A stretch of DNA of 64,000 nt from Veronia pacifica (GTDB lineage Bacteria; Pseudomonadota; Gammaproteobacteria; Enterobacterales; Vibrionaceae), in NCBI RefSeq assembly GCF_001707825.1, contig NZ_LYBM01000002.1:124001-188000 (forward strand), written 5' to 3'. Position numbers and translations under genes: made by a program. The notes below the pieces were generated by a model. That model did not search any database and had not been told where the DNA came from. It was given only the letters and a program-made list of their open reading frames with translations. This document shows, piece after piece, positions 1 through 9,580 of the stretch (the stretch's first letter is position 1; every line of letters starts with the position of its first letter).

Positions 1-1392
1 GCTGATGGGAGTCATCCGGACACAGTCGTTATTGATGGAGGTTCAGTCCCCTCTACAGTGGGAAATATTACCCGGTACAGTCCATATCCTGCAGTTCAAC
101 GACTTGAAGATGTGCCATTTCTCCTCATCACCCCCCAAACACTAGCGCCAGATAAGCCTCTTAATTTGGTTATCTACAAACATGCTGTTATCGCCTCAAA
201 AGAGACAGTGCTTGCTATGGCGCCACGCATGATTGCGCTTAATCGTTTGTCATCATTTTGGACTGGACTGGTAGGTTCATTTCAGCCATTTATTAATATT
301 TTTGGAGATATACTGACCTTGTTCGGGATTGATCCCGACTTTTCATGGATCCGAGGCGATTCTGCTAACCTTGCTATTCTGGTGATTGATTTACCTTTGC
401 ACGGTGAGCGAAGTCTTGATGAAGAACGGTCTGCGAATGTCGACCCTACTGCTTACATTGCTTTGCAGAATATGGCTGTAGGTAAATCTGTTTTCTATCA
501 GACGGTTTACGACTTACTGGGCTTACGATTGGCCGTTGATATTGCACAAGATACTGGTGCATTAGTGGGGACGCCGCTTGAAGCAATGAATACTGAGCCA
601 CCGAGCTTTATGGCACATTCTCTCGGGGGGGTGGCAGGCCTGACCGCGGTTGCGATTGCGCAAAATGACGATGGTAGTGATGTTGACCATGCGTCGTTAA
701 ATTTTTCTTCGATTGCCATGGCGACTGTCAGTGCCGGTATCTCAGATACTTTGCTCAACTCCAGTGAATTCGAGTTAACGGTGAAACATTTTATTTCGGA
801 AGCCCAAAGCAAAGGCTACCGCAATTATATGGAGAGTGCCGGTGAGGTATGTGACAGCCAACTCTCTGATGATCTCGGGCAGTGCTACGCTGAATTTGTT
901 GTCGCGGCGCAAAATTCCGCAGAGCTTAGTGATGTTCAGGTGTTTCTTGAGGAGCAGTTTGTCCTGTTCTCTTTTGCCGCGCAAATGATGCTCGATTCTG
1001 TCGATCCTCATAACTATGCGAAGCTTAAAAATCAGGATGGCAGTTATTCTCTTGGAGAAATTCCTATTCTAGCTTTTCAGGTAGAAGATGACTTGTTTCT
1101 ATCAAATAGCATAGATAATTCACCCTTTTCGGGGTCTGAACCTTTGGCTAAATTACTTGGTTTACCATCTATTGATCAGGCGTCGAATCAAGCGAAAGGG
1201 GACAGAAATATTGTTAAGTTTAACAGTGATGCTGTTCACACCTCTGTTATCGGGCCAACGAATCCTGATCCCGATACGGGGCAGAGCCTTGATTTTCGTC
1301 ATAACAGTTATATGCAAATATTGTTCGCAGAGTTTTTTGACAGTCAGGGACAGACATTTGGTGATATCCCAACTGAGTTATTAGCAGAATAA
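1..1392 (+). CDS. VolA/Pla-1/cef-family extracellular lipase, 3' part
   Basis: The frame is open from base 1, so this is the C-terminal part of a longer gene whose start lies outside the window; the GTG at 58 is not a credible start. The protein has the alpha/beta-hydrolase nucleophile elbow A-H-S-L-G-G (Ser codon at 619-621) and the surrounding sequence typical of the Pla-1/cef lipases, which include the surface-exposed lysophospholipase VolA of Vibrio. Members are exported or lipid-anchored and release fatty acids from host or environmental lipids. The signal sequence cannot be seen here. An intrinsic terminator follows directly. The family call rests on recognition of the lipase core; substrate is inferred. 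Confidence 0.8.
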   Translation, partial: ADGSHPDTVVIDGGSVPSTVGNITRYSPYPAVQRLEDVPFLLITPQTLAPDKPLNLVIYKHAVIASKETVLAMAPRMIALNRLSSFWTGLVGSFQPFINIFGDILTLFGIDPDFSWIRGDSANLAILVIDLPLHGERSLDEERSANVDPTAYIALQNMAVGKSVFYQTVYDLLGLRLAVDIAQDTGALVGTPLEAMNTEPPSFMAHSLGGVAGLTAVAIAQNDDGSDVDHASLNFSSIAMATVSAGISDTLLNSSEFELTVKHFISEAQSKGYRNYMESAGEVCDSQLSDDLGQCYAEFVVAAQNSAELSDVQVFLEEQFVLFSFAAQMMLDSVDPHNYAKLKNQDGSYSLGEIPILAFQVEDDLFLSNSIDNSPFSGSEPLAKLLGLPSIDQASNQAKGDRNIVKFNSDAVHTSVIGPTNPDPDTGQSLDFRHNSYMQILFAEFFDSQGQTFGDIPTELLAE

Positions 1393-1395
1393 AGT

Positions 1396-1420
1396 GGGGT
1401 CGAAAGACCCCCTTTCTTTA
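1396..1420. terminator. Convergent intrinsic terminator
   Basis: GGGGTC-GAAA-GACCCC forms a six-bp stem with a tetraloop just after the lipase stop codon, followed by CTTTCTTT. It lies between two convergent genes, and the reverse strand (stem then ACTTTATT) can also serve the HIT gene. Confidence 0.75.
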
Positions 1421-1855
1421 TTGGCTATTTGCGGGGATAAAGCCCTCAACCTTTGACAGTTGGTCGCGCCATTTAGCGCATACTTCTTCTTGTGCCTCTT
1501 TACCTCTCTGAATGCCCTGTGTATTTCCCCACACAGGGCCCGGCCACGCGATATCATTTTTAAAGCGGGCGATATGGTGGATATGGAGTTGCGGCACCAT
1601 ATTGCCTAGTGCGCCGATGTTAATTTTATCGGCATTGGTAGACGATTCGAGTATCGAGGCAACAGCAGACGACTCTGAAATAAGTTGGATTTGCTGCTCA
1701 TGTGGTAGGTGATGAATCTCTCTAAGATTATCTATTTTGGGTACCAGTATTAGCCACGGACCGATATCCTCTTTACTCAAAAGGACCCGACATAAAGGGA
1801 AGTCGCCAATAACCGTGGTGTCTTGTTCTAACCGAGAGTGAAGTGCAAATGTCAT
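1418..1855 (-). CDS. HIT-family protein (nucleotide hydrolase/transferase type)
   Basis: 145 residues, a usual length for small bacterial HIT proteins. Near residue 90 the segment Q-L-H-I-H-H-I matches the histidine-triad signature, with Gln in place of the first His; the two remaining His include the catalytic position. HIT proteins hydrolyse dinucleoside polyphosphates or nucleoside phosphoramidates; the substrate here cannot be told from sequence. It stands alone, convergent with the lipase gene and separated from the next gene by about 390 bp. Confidence 0.8.
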   Translation of the reverse strand: MTFALHSRLEQDTTVIGDFPLCRVLLSKEDIGPWLILVPKIDNLREIHHLPHEQQIQLISESSAVASILESSTNADKINIGALGNMVPQLHIHHIARFKNDIAWPGPVWGNTQGIQRGKEAQEEVCAKWRDQLSKVEGFIPANSQ

Positions 1856-2248
1856 AAAAAATACTGCTACAAGGATAAACTCTAACCCTAAAAGTTCTTG
1901 GTGTAGGTGTAAAGATATTACCGTTTGTTAATAAGAGGCATCCTCTCATTGACTCGTTGCCACGTTGCGAATCGCTGATTTGTTACCTGAGTTTGCCGTC
2001 ATCGTTCAATCGGTTAATTGGCGCTTTTGTTTTAATTTCAGTGGTATTTGATGAACAGGCAGTTCAGTCGATCATTCATCTAAAATGGTTGGGTATATTG
2101 AGACGGCGTTACTTAATATTTCGTACAATTTTATGTAACGTCACAAATTTTCACTAGAGTTTATGAAAATTACGTTTGTTTTCCCTGGCAATCGTTAATC
2201 TAAAGGAGAAAACTTCAATTTGTTCCCGTAATAGGAGTACAAGTCGCT
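1856..2248. other. Intergenic region between divergent HIT and DUF924 genes
   Basis: AT-rich stretch that must hold the promoters of both flanking genes. A 66-codon open frame at 1957-2157 has no ribosome binding site and no family resemblance, and I do not regard it as a gene. No repeat or RNA structure stands out. Confidence 0.5.
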
Positions 2249-2848
2249 ATGGACAAAAATGAAATACTCCATTTCTGGTTTGGTGAGCTTGAGGGAGATG
2301 TGACCAAAGAAAACCGCCAGAAACTATGGTTTACAGGGGGACAGGATGTCGACCAGCAAATCAAAGACAAATTTCAGGATATTGTCAGTCAAGCAGGGCA
2401 GGGAAAATTGACAGAATGGATGGATACGCCTGAGGGGATGCTGGCATTGATCGTGTTACTCGATCAGTTTACTCGCAATATTTATCGCGGCATCGGAGCT
2501 GCATTCCGTCATGATGAATTTGCACTGGCCATTTGCAAAAAGGGCCTTGCGAAAGGATTTGATTCCCGTTTACCCGCTATTCAGAGAGTGTTTTTCTATT
2601 TACCTCTGGAGCACTCTGAGTCGCTTGAAGATCAAGAAGAGTCATTATTTCGTTTTAGTCAGCTGGCAAAACTGGTTGCACCAGAGCACAAAGCCGTCTT
2701 TGAAAACTTCTTCGATTTTGCTAAAAAACATCACGATATCATCGCTCAGTTTGGTCGGTTTCCCCATCGAAATTCTACTTTGGGGAGGTTATCAAGCGAA
2801 GAGGAAATACGCTGGCTCAATGAAGGTGGAGCCAGATTCGGCCAATAG
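2249..2848 (+). CDS. DUF924 family protein
   Basis: 199 residues, full length for DUF924. Characteristic segments are the N-terminal L-H-F-W-F-G, the central L-D-Q-F-T-R-N and the C-terminal F-G-R-F-P-H-R-N. The family is predicted all-helical with a tetratricopeptide-like fold and has no established biochemical function. A possible GGAG-type site (AGGAG at about 2232) precedes the ATG. The gene ends at a bidirectional terminator shared with convergent argS. Confidence 0.85.
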   Translation: MDKNEILHFWFGELEGDVTKENRQKLWFTGGQDVDQQIKDKFQDIVSQAGQGKLTEWMDTPEGMLALIVLLDQFTRNIYRGIGAAFRHDEFALAICKKGLAKGFDSRLPAIQRVFFYLPLEHSESLEDQEESLFRFSQLAKLVAPEHKAVFENFFDFAKKHHDIIAQFGRFPHRNSTLGRLSSEEEIRWLNEGGARFGQ

Positions 2849-2886
2849 CACCTGGTAATAATCTGTTCGTTCATACCTTTAAAGAA

Positions 2887-2911
2887 AAAGCCCCGAAGAG
2901 GGGCTTTTTTG
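2887..2911. terminator. Bidirectional terminator between DUF924 gene and argS
   Basis: AAAAGCCCC-GAAGA-GGGGCTTTTTT: a seven- to nine-bp GC-rich stem with a T-run on the right and an A-run on the left, so it can end transcription in both directions. Confidence 0.9.
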
Positions 2912-2934
2912 CTATAAGGCATTGAGCTTGGATA

Positions 2935-4665
2935 TTACATGCGTTCCAGCGTATTGATACCCAGCAGCGACAAACCTTGTTTGATAGTTTTTGCTGTCAG
3001 GGCGGCAAGCTTCAGACGGCTTTGGCGAGTTTCACCCTCTGAACTCAGGATTGGGCACGCTTCGTAGAAGCTTGAGAAGTTACCCGCCAGCTCAAACAGG
3101 TAGCTACACATGATGTGTGGCTGACCTTCACGAGCGACAGACTGAACCGCTTCTTCAAACTGCAACAGCTTAGACACCAGCGCTTTCTCTTTCTCTTCGG
3201 TAACGATGATGGCACCGTCAAGGTTGTCTGTATCCAGGCCTGCTTTAGCAAAGATAGAAGCTACACGGGTATAGGCATATTGCATGTACGGCGCAGTATT
3301 ACCTTCGAATGCAAGCATGTTGTCCCAGTCGAAGATGTAATCTGTGGTGCGGTGCTTAGAGAGGTCTGCATACTTAACGGCTGCCATTGCAACTGTTTCG
3401 GCAATCTGCGCTTTTTCTTCTGCCGACATTTCAGGATTTTTTTCTTCAATCAACTTGGATGCGCGGATTTCTGCTTCATCCAATAGATCTGCAAGGCGAA
3501 CAGTACCGCCAGCACGGGTTTTAAATGGGCGGCCGTCTTTACCCAGCATCATGCCAAATGCGTGGTGCTCAAGGCTCACTGATTCTGGGATGTAGCCCGC
3601 TTTGCGAACGATAGACCAAGCCTGCATGAGGTGTTGATGCTGGCGTGAATCAATGAAATAAAGTACGCGATCAGCATTTAGCTGCTCATAACGATACTTC
3701 GCACAGGCAATGTCTGTAGTCGTATACAGGTAGCCACCGTCACGCTTCTGGATGATCACACCCATCGCTTCGCCATCTTTATTCTTAAATTCATCAAGGA
3801 AGACAACTTGAGCGCCATCATCTTCAACGGCGATGCCTTTTGCTTTCAGGTCTTCAACAACACCAGCCAGCATGTCGTTATACATGCTTTCGCCCATCAC
3901 ATCTTTGTCGGTCAGCGATACGTTCAAGCGGTCATAGTTGCGTTGGTTCTGCTCAAGTGTAATTTTAACCAGTTGCTGCCATTTTTCTTTGCAGTACTCA
4001 TCACCACTTTGAAGGCGAACAACATAGTTTCTCGCTGTTTGCGCGAATTCTTCGTCTTCGTCATAGAGTTTTTTCGATTCACGATAGAAACCTTCGATAT
4101 CGCTAAGGTCCATCGAGATATCGCCGCCCTCAGCTTCATGACGCTCTAGGTTCGCGATTAACATCCCGAATTGCGTACCCCAGTCACCGAGATGGTTAGC
4201 GCGGATAACATTATGACCAAGAAACTCGAGTGTGCGGACAACTGCGTCACCTATGATGGTTGAACGAAGGTGACCAACGTGCATCTCTTTAGCAACATTA
4301 GGAGCAGAATAATCAACAATGATGTTTTGTTTCTCTGCGCTTTCTACGCCGAGACGGCTGTCTGCCAGTGCCGATTCAGCCTGCTCAGCGAGCCATGCTG
4401 TGCTAAGGAAAATATTGATAAAGCCCGGGCCTGCAATTTCGGTTTTTGCAGCAATGCCATCAATATCCAGCACTTCAATGACTTTCTGCGCAAACTCACG
4501 CGGGTTAGTACCAAGTTTTTTCGCCACACCCATGACGCCATTTGCCTGATAATCACCAAACTGAGGTTTAGCGGATTGACGTACGGCTGCCGGGCTTCCT
4601 TCAGGGGCGCCAGCGGCCACTAGGGCTGCAGAAACTTTTTCGTTAAGAAGAGCTTGAATATTCAC
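2935..4665 (-). CDS. argS: Arginyl-tRNA synthetase
   Basis: 576 residues, matching the usual class Ia ArgRS length. The N-terminal additional domain is followed by the ATP-binding HIGH motif as H-V-G-H near residue 130 (context [11 protein letters not shown]), the F-G-M-M-L-G-K segment near 365 and the ArgRS C-terminal signature ending L-E-R-M. It charges tRNA-Arg in the cytoplasm. The start chosen is GTG at 4665 preceded by AAGGTAAG. Upstream lies an unusually long, structured leader containing an intrinsic terminator (see separate entry), which suggests the gene may be attenuated. Confidence 0.97.
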   Translation of the reverse strand: MNIQALLNEKVSAALVAAGAPEGSPAAVRQSAKPQFGDYQANGVMGVAKKLGTNPREFAQKVIEVLDIDGIAAKTEIAGPGFINIFLSTAWLAEQAESALADSRLGVESAEKQNIIVDYSAPNVAKEMHVGHLRSTIIGDAVVRTLEFLGHNVIRANHLGDWGTQFGMLIANLERHEAEGGDISMDLSDIEGFYRESKKLYDEDEEFAQTARNYVVRLQSGDEYCKEKWQQLVKITLEQNQRNYDRLNVSLTDKDVMGESMYNDMLAGVVEDLKAKGIAVEDDGAQVVFLDEFKNKDGEAMGVIIQKRDGGYLYTTTDIACAKYRYEQLNADRVLYFIDSRQHQHLMQAWSIVRKAGYIPESVSLEHHAFGMMLGKDGRPFKTRAGGTVRLADLLDEAEIRASKLIEEKNPEMSAEEKAQIAETVAMAAVKYADLSKHRTTDYIFDWDNMLAFEGNTAPYMQYAYTRVASIFAKAGLDTDNLDGAIIVTEEKEKALVSKLLQFEEAVQSVAREGQPHIMCSYLFELAGNFSSFYEACPILSSEGETRQSRLKLAALTAKTIKQGLSLLGINTLERM

Positions 4666-5219
4666 TTACTTACCTTGATATATTAATAGCGGTTAGCCTG
4701 CACAGACCCTGCGACCAACCGACTAAATGAGCGTGTTTGCTTCGCACTAAAGCAAAAAATCCGTCAACAATACCCACATGGTCAATTCTTGTTACGGCAT
4801 TGTTGACGGCTTTAGCGCCGATACCAGATATTCCATTCTGGGCTGGGGGTGATAGCCAAGTCGCCTGATGTCCCAGCTTTACGGTTACTTGGATATATAA
4901 CCGCTAATGATACCAATAAAGGCACGCACAAGTGCAAGCGAAATTTGAACTCAATCACGATTAAATTTCATCAGGCCTGAGTGACACTATGATGTTCCTA
5001 ACGTGCTGATTCATGAGGACTGCTGCGTGTTTCAGACTAAAAGTTGGTGTTATTTCTTTCTGTTCGGCTAAATATTATTCACTCTACAACATAACATTCT
5101 GACAAATAGCATAAAAGCTTTATGGAACCTTACTCAATATGGGGTCGATAAATTCATTCTGGATACCTGTAATAGGCGTGTTAGAGTTACCCAGTAGTGA
5201 ATTTCCGTGAATAATTACA
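4666..5219. other. Long structured region between divergent argS and yecM
   Basis: 554 bp without a protein gene. Besides the terminator at 4745-4819, TAGCGGTTA (4687-4695) and TAACCGCTA (4898-4906) are a nine-bp inverted pair bracketing the whole 220-bp segment, and CGGC/GCCG and GGCT/AGCC hairpins lie between them on the minus strand. No Arg-rich leader peptide was found on the minus strand. The distal part (about 4910-5219) is AT-rich and probably holds promoters of both genes. Confidence 0.5.
4745..4819 (-). terminator. Intrinsic terminator inside the argS leader (candidate attenuator)
   Basis: On the minus strand CCGTCAACAAT (4809-4799) and ATTGTTGACGG (4771-4761) form a perfect 11-bp stem directly followed by A and six U. 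A second arm pair, GCGCTAAAG with CTTTAGTGC (4818-4810 with 4753-4745), can extend the hairpin around the U-run. It sits about 90 nt before the argS start codon, with no minus-strand gene upstream for it to terminate. It could be an attenuator of argS or the end of a small RNA. Confidence 0.65.
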
Positions 5220-5795
5220 ATGAACCCAACCCTCTCAATTGAAGAATTAAAACTGGACTTGCCTCGTTTTCATCAACGCATTAAAACATTGATAAGCAAA
5301 CTGGGTCTGGATTTGTCGTCCTATCAAGCCGATCATATTGCCCTCCGTGTTAACGAGCAGTGTCTTGCCAGCGAGCTTCATCAAAACTGGTCACTGCACG
5401 GAAAAGTGATTTCAGACAAGGAAATCAATGGCAGGCCTATTGTCGTCATCAAAGAGACACAGTCATTTTCATTTGGTGAGTGGCTGGTGGATTGTGTTGA
5501 GTTACCTTACCCGGCAGCAAAACGGTACCCCCATCAAGGGTGGGAGCATGTTGAATTTGTCGTGCCATCAGACGCGACAGACGCGGACACCTACCTGTCT
5601 GAACTTCTTACAATGTTTCCAGCACTTGCAGACAGATGGGATACGTTGGCATCTAGGGGGGTAAAGGTAAAATTGAGTTCACCGGCAGGCGAGGGTGAGC
5701 GCATCCCCAATCCAACCGTTGCTTTTAAGGCAGGCGATGTCTGTATTAAACTTCACCCGGTTTCTCTGGAGGATGTGATTGCCAGTGAAAAGTGA
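5220..5795 (+). CDS. yecM: YecM family protein (VOC-fold)
   Basis: 191 residues, full length. The sequence matches YecM, a protein of the vicinal-oxygen-chelate/glyoxalase-like fold, with conserved segments A-D-H-I-A-L-R near residue 37, Q-G-W-E-H-V-E-F near 105 and a C-terminal K-L-H-P. A metal-dependent activity is suspected for the family but none is established. In Escherichia coli yecM also adjoins argS, which supports the call. The ATG at 5220 has only a weak ribosome binding site. Confidence 0.87.
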   Translation: MNPTLSIEELKLDLPRFHQRIKTLISKLGLDLSSYQADHIALRVNEQCLASELHQNWSLHGKVISDKEINGRPIVVIKETQSFSFGEWLVDCVELPYPAAKRYPHQGWEHVEFVVPSDATDADTYLSELLTMFPALADRWDTLASRGVKVKLSSPAGEGERIPNPTVAFKAGDVCIKLHPVSLEDVIASEK

Positions 5796-5850
5796 GATCA
5801 GCAAAGAGGATGATGTTTGTCAGTCACTCCTTCTACATCGCTCGCTGATC
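5796..5850. terminator. Possible convergent terminator yecM/purU
   Basis: GATCAGC (5796-5802) and GCTGATC (5844-5850) can pair as a seven-bp stem with a long loop between the convergent stop codons. The downstream T-run is poor, so this is a weak call. Confidence 0.35.
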
Positions 5851-5862
5851 CTCAATTTGTAG

Positions 5863-6696
5863 TTACAGAATGACTGTTTTGTTGCCCTGCACGAAGACTC
5901 TGTCTTCAAGAATTTGATGCAGGGCCTGACTCAAAACCGATTTCTCAACATCTCTTCCCGCCCTCGCCATTTCTTCGGCGTTGAACGTGTGGTCAACGTG
6001 AATCACGTTTTGTCCGACAATCGGTCCTTCATCGAGGTCGTTAGTGACAAAGTGTGCCGTTGCACCAATAATTTTAACGCCTCTTGAATACGCTTGATGA
6101 TAAGGGCGTGCGCCAATGAAAGCAGGCAAAAAGCTGTGATGAATGTTGATGATACGGTGCGGGTAACGGGCAACAAAGTCAGGTGTGAGTATCCGCATGT
6201 ATTTAGCCAGCACGATGTAGTCCGGCTGATATCGGTCGATGGCGGCGATCAGTTCCTGTTCATGCGTATCGCGATCTTTTGCTTCATGGCTGACAAGGTG
6301 GAAGGGGATACAGAATTTCTCTGTCAACGCGCAAAGGTTATCATGGTTTCCAATGACTGCTTGAATGTCGACATCCAACGAGCCATCAAAGGCCTTCATC
6401 AAAATATCACCAAGACAGTGCGATTCTTTTGTCACCAGAATAACAATCCGTTTTCGCTTTGAATCAATCAGCTGGCGACGGCTTCCCTTAGGTAGGGCTT
6501 GATCGATATCGGTCAAAAAGGGTTCATCACAGAAAATGCCTTCAAGCTCGGTACGCATAAAAAACCGACCCGTTTCGTTATCAACATACTCGTTATTCTG
6601 AATAATATTGAGCTGGTGCTTGTAACAGATATTGGTAATTTTCGCGATAAGCCCTTTTTCATCGGGACAGTCGTTAAGCAGTATTTTTCGTTCCAT
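5863..6696 (-). CDS. purU: Formyltetrahydrofolate deformylase
   Basis: 277 residues, the normal length for PurU. An N-terminal ACT domain (about residues 5-80) is followed by a formyltransferase-fold domain with N-I-H-H-S-F-L-P near 185 and G-A-T-A-H-F-V near 212; these hold the catalytic Asn/His/Asp set. The enzyme hydrolyses 10-formyl-THF to formate and THF, supplying formate for PurT and balancing the one-carbon pool. Single gene, convergent with yecM. Confidence 0.95.
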   Translation of the reverse strand: MERKILLNDCPDEKGLIAKITNICYKHQLNIIQNNEYVDNETGRFFMRTELEGIFCDEPFLTDIDQALPKGSRRQLIDSKRKRIVILVTKESHCLGDILMKAFDGSLDVDIQAVIGNHDNLCALTEKFCIPFHLVSHEAKDRDTHEQELIAAIDRYQPDYIVLAKYMRILTPDFVARYPHRIINIHHSFLPAFIGARPYHQAYSRGVKIIGATAHFVTNDLDEGPIVGQNVIHVDHTFNAEEMARAGRDVEKSVLSQALHQILEDRVFVQGNKTVIL

Positions 6697-7023
6697 GTTT
6701 TTGCCTGAATATAAACGGGTTTCATTATTTTACTGGCACTTACAACGACCAAAGCCAGAACCTCAACGCAGTTCAGGTAAATTGCTAAGGCTGTTTACGC
6801 GTCACAGCTCTCATTCGTTGTACTGATTAATCTGAGTCAGGTCAAAGTCTAACTCGACTCAAACGGGTGATATGACAAAGTGTTCACCGAATATATTTCG
6901 GTTGGAAAAGATAAAAGTAGCAGAAAACTTAGCCAGTTGAGTGCATGGCAGAGATGAATAAGCTCGGGCGTATTAAAAACAGGATTTAACGGGGAATGAC
7001 ATCCGCTGCCATTCCCCCAAACA
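6697..7023. other. Intergenic region with BVMO 3' hairpin
   Basis: Holds the promoter region of purU and a hairpin GGGGAATG (6991-6998) / CATTCCCC (7010-7017) lying just past the monooxygenase stop codon on the minus strand, a likely terminator although the U-run (GTTAAATC) is weak. Nothing else was recognised. Confidence 0.45.
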
Positions 7024-8526
7024 TCAGGCTGTATGGGCAGAAGCCTGTGGAGGTTGATTCACTGTGCTTTTATGGTCTTCTATTTTGTAGAAGGTCATGG
7101 CTTTGTCTTCAACATTTTGATATTTCAGATTAATCATATCCTGAATATAGTTTTGGTAAAGTTTCCAGGGTCGGATATGGCCTTGTTTTGGCAGCAAATG
7201 AGCAGCCCGTTTGAAATAGCCAGCTTGCAGATCCTCAATGGGTTCTTCTCTGACATATGCTCCTTTCAGCTCCGGCTGACAATAATCGTAGCCGTTTTCA
7301 TCCATATAATTTAATAGGCGGGTAATGTACTTTGCCGACAGATCGGCCTTAAGCGTCCATGAGTTGTTGGTGTAACCGAAAATAGCGGCATAATTTGGGA
7401 TACCGCTGGCCATCAACCCTTTGTAGTTCATTACCGAACCGTAATCGACTTCGTCATCATCCATGAACACTTTAATACCACCGAGCGGCTTGAGGATGAG
7501 TCCGGTTGCTGTAACGATGAGGTCTGCATCAATACGCTCGCCGGATTTGAGTTGAATGCCTGTCTCATCAAATGTTTCTATGTGATCAGTCACTACACCT
7601 GCTTTCCCTGAGCGTATTGCTTTGTATAAGTCGCCATCGGCGACAGCACATAAACGCTGATCCCAAGGGTTATAAGTTGGGACAAAGTGTTTGTCGACAT
7701 CAAGATGTCCACCAAGCTCTCTTCGGATCATACCCAGCAATATTTTTTTCATTAGAGCGGGGGATTTTCTACTGATGGTGTACACCATGATGGTGTATAA
7801 AATATTCTTCCAACGAGACGCCTCGTAAGCCAATTTTTCTGGCAACAATCGGCGCGCCCATTTTGCAAAGATATCAACGGCAGGTCTATATCCCATGTAG
7901 GTGGGTGAGCGCTGCAGCATGGTGACGTGGGCAGCTTTGTCTGTCATTGCAGGAACCATAGTCACCGCCGTTGCTCCACTGCCAATGATCACCACTTTCT
8001 TCCCAGTATAATCGTAGTTCTCTGGCCAGAATTGTGGGTGAATAATATCACCATTGAAGCGTTCTCTTCCCTCGAAACCGGGGTCATAGCCTTGGTCGTA
8101 ATCGTAATAACCGGCACACGAGATGATAAAACGCGTCTTGATGATTTCGACGTCTTCACCATGTTGAATGGTAACCGTCCAGTATCCTTTTTTACTGGAC
8201 CATCTCGTTTCGATCACCTTTCGATTGAAGCGAATCTTCTCATTCATCTCAATTTCGGAAGCCGTCTCCTTAATGTAAGAGAGAATGGTGTCACCCGGCG
8301 TTATCGATCTCTCCCCAAGCCAGGGTTTAAAATTAAAACCAAAGGTGTACATATCAGAGTCAGAACGGATGCCCGGATATTTGAAGAGATCCCATGTGCC
8401 TCCGATGTTTTCTCTACGCTCCAGAATCACAAACTTTTTACCTGGACTGTATTTTTGTAGATGATAGGTGGCTGTGATACCGGATATCCCAGCTCCTATA
8501 ATCACTACATCTAATATTTCGGCCAT
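7024..8526 (-). CDS. Flavin-containing (Baeyer–Villiger type) monooxygenase
   Basis: 500 residues. The N-terminal FAD-binding Rossmann motif G-A-G-I-S-G starts at residue 12. The Baeyer–Villiger fingerprint F-x-G-x-x-x-H-x-x-x-W is present as F-N-G-D-I-I-H-P-Q-F-W near residue 155, followed by the NADPH-binding G-S-G-A-T-A near 180. Such enzymes insert oxygen next to ketones or oxidise heteroatoms with NADPH and O2; the substrate is unknown. The gene starts 22 nt after the stop of the metal-dependent hydrolase gene on the same strand, so the two are probably one operon. Confidence 0.88.
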   Translation of the reverse strand: MAEILDVVIIGAGISGITATYHLQKYSPGKKFVILERRENIGGTWDLFKYPGIRSDSDMYTFGFNFKPWLGERSITPGDTILSYIKETASEIEMNEKIRFNRKVIETRWSSKKGYWTVTIQHGEDVEIIKTRFIISCAGYYDYDQGYDPGFEGRERFNGDIIHPQFWPENYDYTGKKVVIIGSGATAVTMVPAMTDKAAHVTMLQRSPTYMGYRPAVDIFAKWARRLLPEKLAYEASRWKNILYTIMVYTISRKSPALMKKILLGMIRRELGGHLDVDKHFVPTYNPWDQRLCAVADGDLYKAIRSGKAGVVTDHIETFDETGIQLKSGERIDADLIVTATGLILKPLGGIKVFMDDDEVDYGSVMNYKGLMASGIPNYAAIFGYTNNSWTLKADLSAKYITRLLNYMDENGYDYCQPELKGAYVREEPIEDLQAGYFKRAAHLLPKQGHIRPWKLYQNYIQDMINLKYQNVEDKAMTFYKIEDHKSTVNQPPQASAHTA

Positions 8527-8548
8527 TCCTGAGTTCCTCTCATCAAAA

Positions 8549-9580
8549 TCAATTTATGTCTGAGTATTCACGCTTGTTTTGCTGATATGTTTTGATATAT
8601 TCCGTCCACTTCTCAAGCAGCTCGCTGTCGTCAACCTTGTCTGGGTGAAATCCTTTTTTTAAAAAACGTTTTAATTCTGGCCAGATACGTCTGAATACTC
8701 CTTGTTGACCAAAAGAATATTTCCACGCAGTTTTCCATTCTTGCCACTTGAAAAAACGTTTCTGTTTGAATGTGTGGACTGCTGCACCAAGCGCCGCACC
8801 TACCAAAAGTTGAAGCATTGACACCCCGCCCACCCATCGCAGAAGACCGGGTTTGTTGACCGTCTTCTGATACACATTAAATGCAACGGCTTTGTGCTCT
8901 ATTTCTTCAATCGAATGCCAAACCAACATATTGTGCATGTCTTTATGCACGCCATGTCTGATTGACTCGTTTCGAAGGAAGTAGGCGCCAAGCACTGCGG
9001 TTAAATGCTCAAGGGCGACTGTTGCGGCAAGGTTAATTGCTGCAGGGTACCTTTTCGTCAGCCCACGGGTCTTCCTGATACTGGTTGCCGTCACTTTTGA
9101 GGACGAAAATTCAGTGCTTTTTTCAATGATGTCGTTGATCATCCTGTGTTGCTTACCGTGGTGCGCCTCTTGTGCGATGAACGCTTCAACCTGCACTTTC
9201 AGTGTTGAGTCATGTATTCTTTTACTGTAATGCTGAACAGAGCGAATAAAATAGGCCTCGCCAGGTGGAAAGACGGCAGACAAAAAATAAAAAAAACCGC
9301 TCAAAAAACTGCAATCTTTCACCAAAAATTTCGGTACGCTTGTTATTAATTCAAAGTCCATCTCTCTGACAACAGGTATTGAATCGGGTGCTTCACCTGC
9401 CCGGGTGTGACTGTGGTGACTCTGAGACACGGCTGCAGCCCTCTTGTGTACGTTGCCATTTCTCCAAGATCTATGTTCGAAACGACGCTGTGAAATATAT
9501 TGAGTCCATCTGCTGACAGTTAACTGCGAGTAAACAACCCCGTTTCTGAGTTCGACTAATGGTTTTACACCGTCATGCAA
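8549..9580 (-). CDS. Predicted metal-dependent hydrolase (PF10118 type)
   Basis: The conserved region begins near residue 65 (S-I-P-V-V-R-E-M-D-F-E) and runs to the end, with Glu/His-rich helices such as A-Q-E-A-H-H-G-K-Q-H and H-S-I-E-E-I-E-H-K, a pattern like ferritin-type di-iron helices. The first 60 residues look non-conserved, so the true start is probably an internal GTG near codon 52 or the Met near 73. The family has no settled function; pairing with a Baeyer–Villiger monooxygenase suggests shared oxidation of a lipophilic substrate. Confidence 0.78.
   Translation of the reverse strand: MHDGVKPLVELRNGVVYSQLTVSRWTQYISQRRFEHRSWRNGNVHKRAAAVSQSHHSHTRAGEAPDSIPVVREMDFELITSVPKFLVKDCSFLSGFFYFLSAVFPPGEAYFIRSVQHYSKRIHDSTLKVQVEAFIAQEAHHGKQHRMINDIIEKSTEFSSSKVTATSIRKTRGLTKRYPAAINLAATVALEHLTAVLGAYFLRNESIRHGVHKDMHNMLVWHSIEEIEHKAVAFNVYQKTVNKPGLLRWVGGVSMLQLLVGAALGAAVHTFKQKRFFKWQEWKTAWKYSFGQQGVFRRIWPELKRFLKKGFHPDKVDDSELLEKWTEYIKTYQQNKREYSDIN

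Noticed and set aside
1957-2157. 66-codon plus-strand ORF between HIT and DUF924 genes
   Set aside because: No start signal and no resemblance to a protein family; lies where promoters are expected.
4770-4860. Arg-rich leader peptide for an argS attenuator
   Set aside because: The minus strand has a 14-codon ORF starting M-E-Y-L-V-S, but it contains no Arg codons, so classic leader-peptide attenuation by Arg is not supported.
4666-4910. MITE or ERIC-type repeat upstream of argS
   Set aside because: The outer inverted repeat is only nine bp and no target duplication is clear; the terminator-like internal structure fits a leader RNA better.
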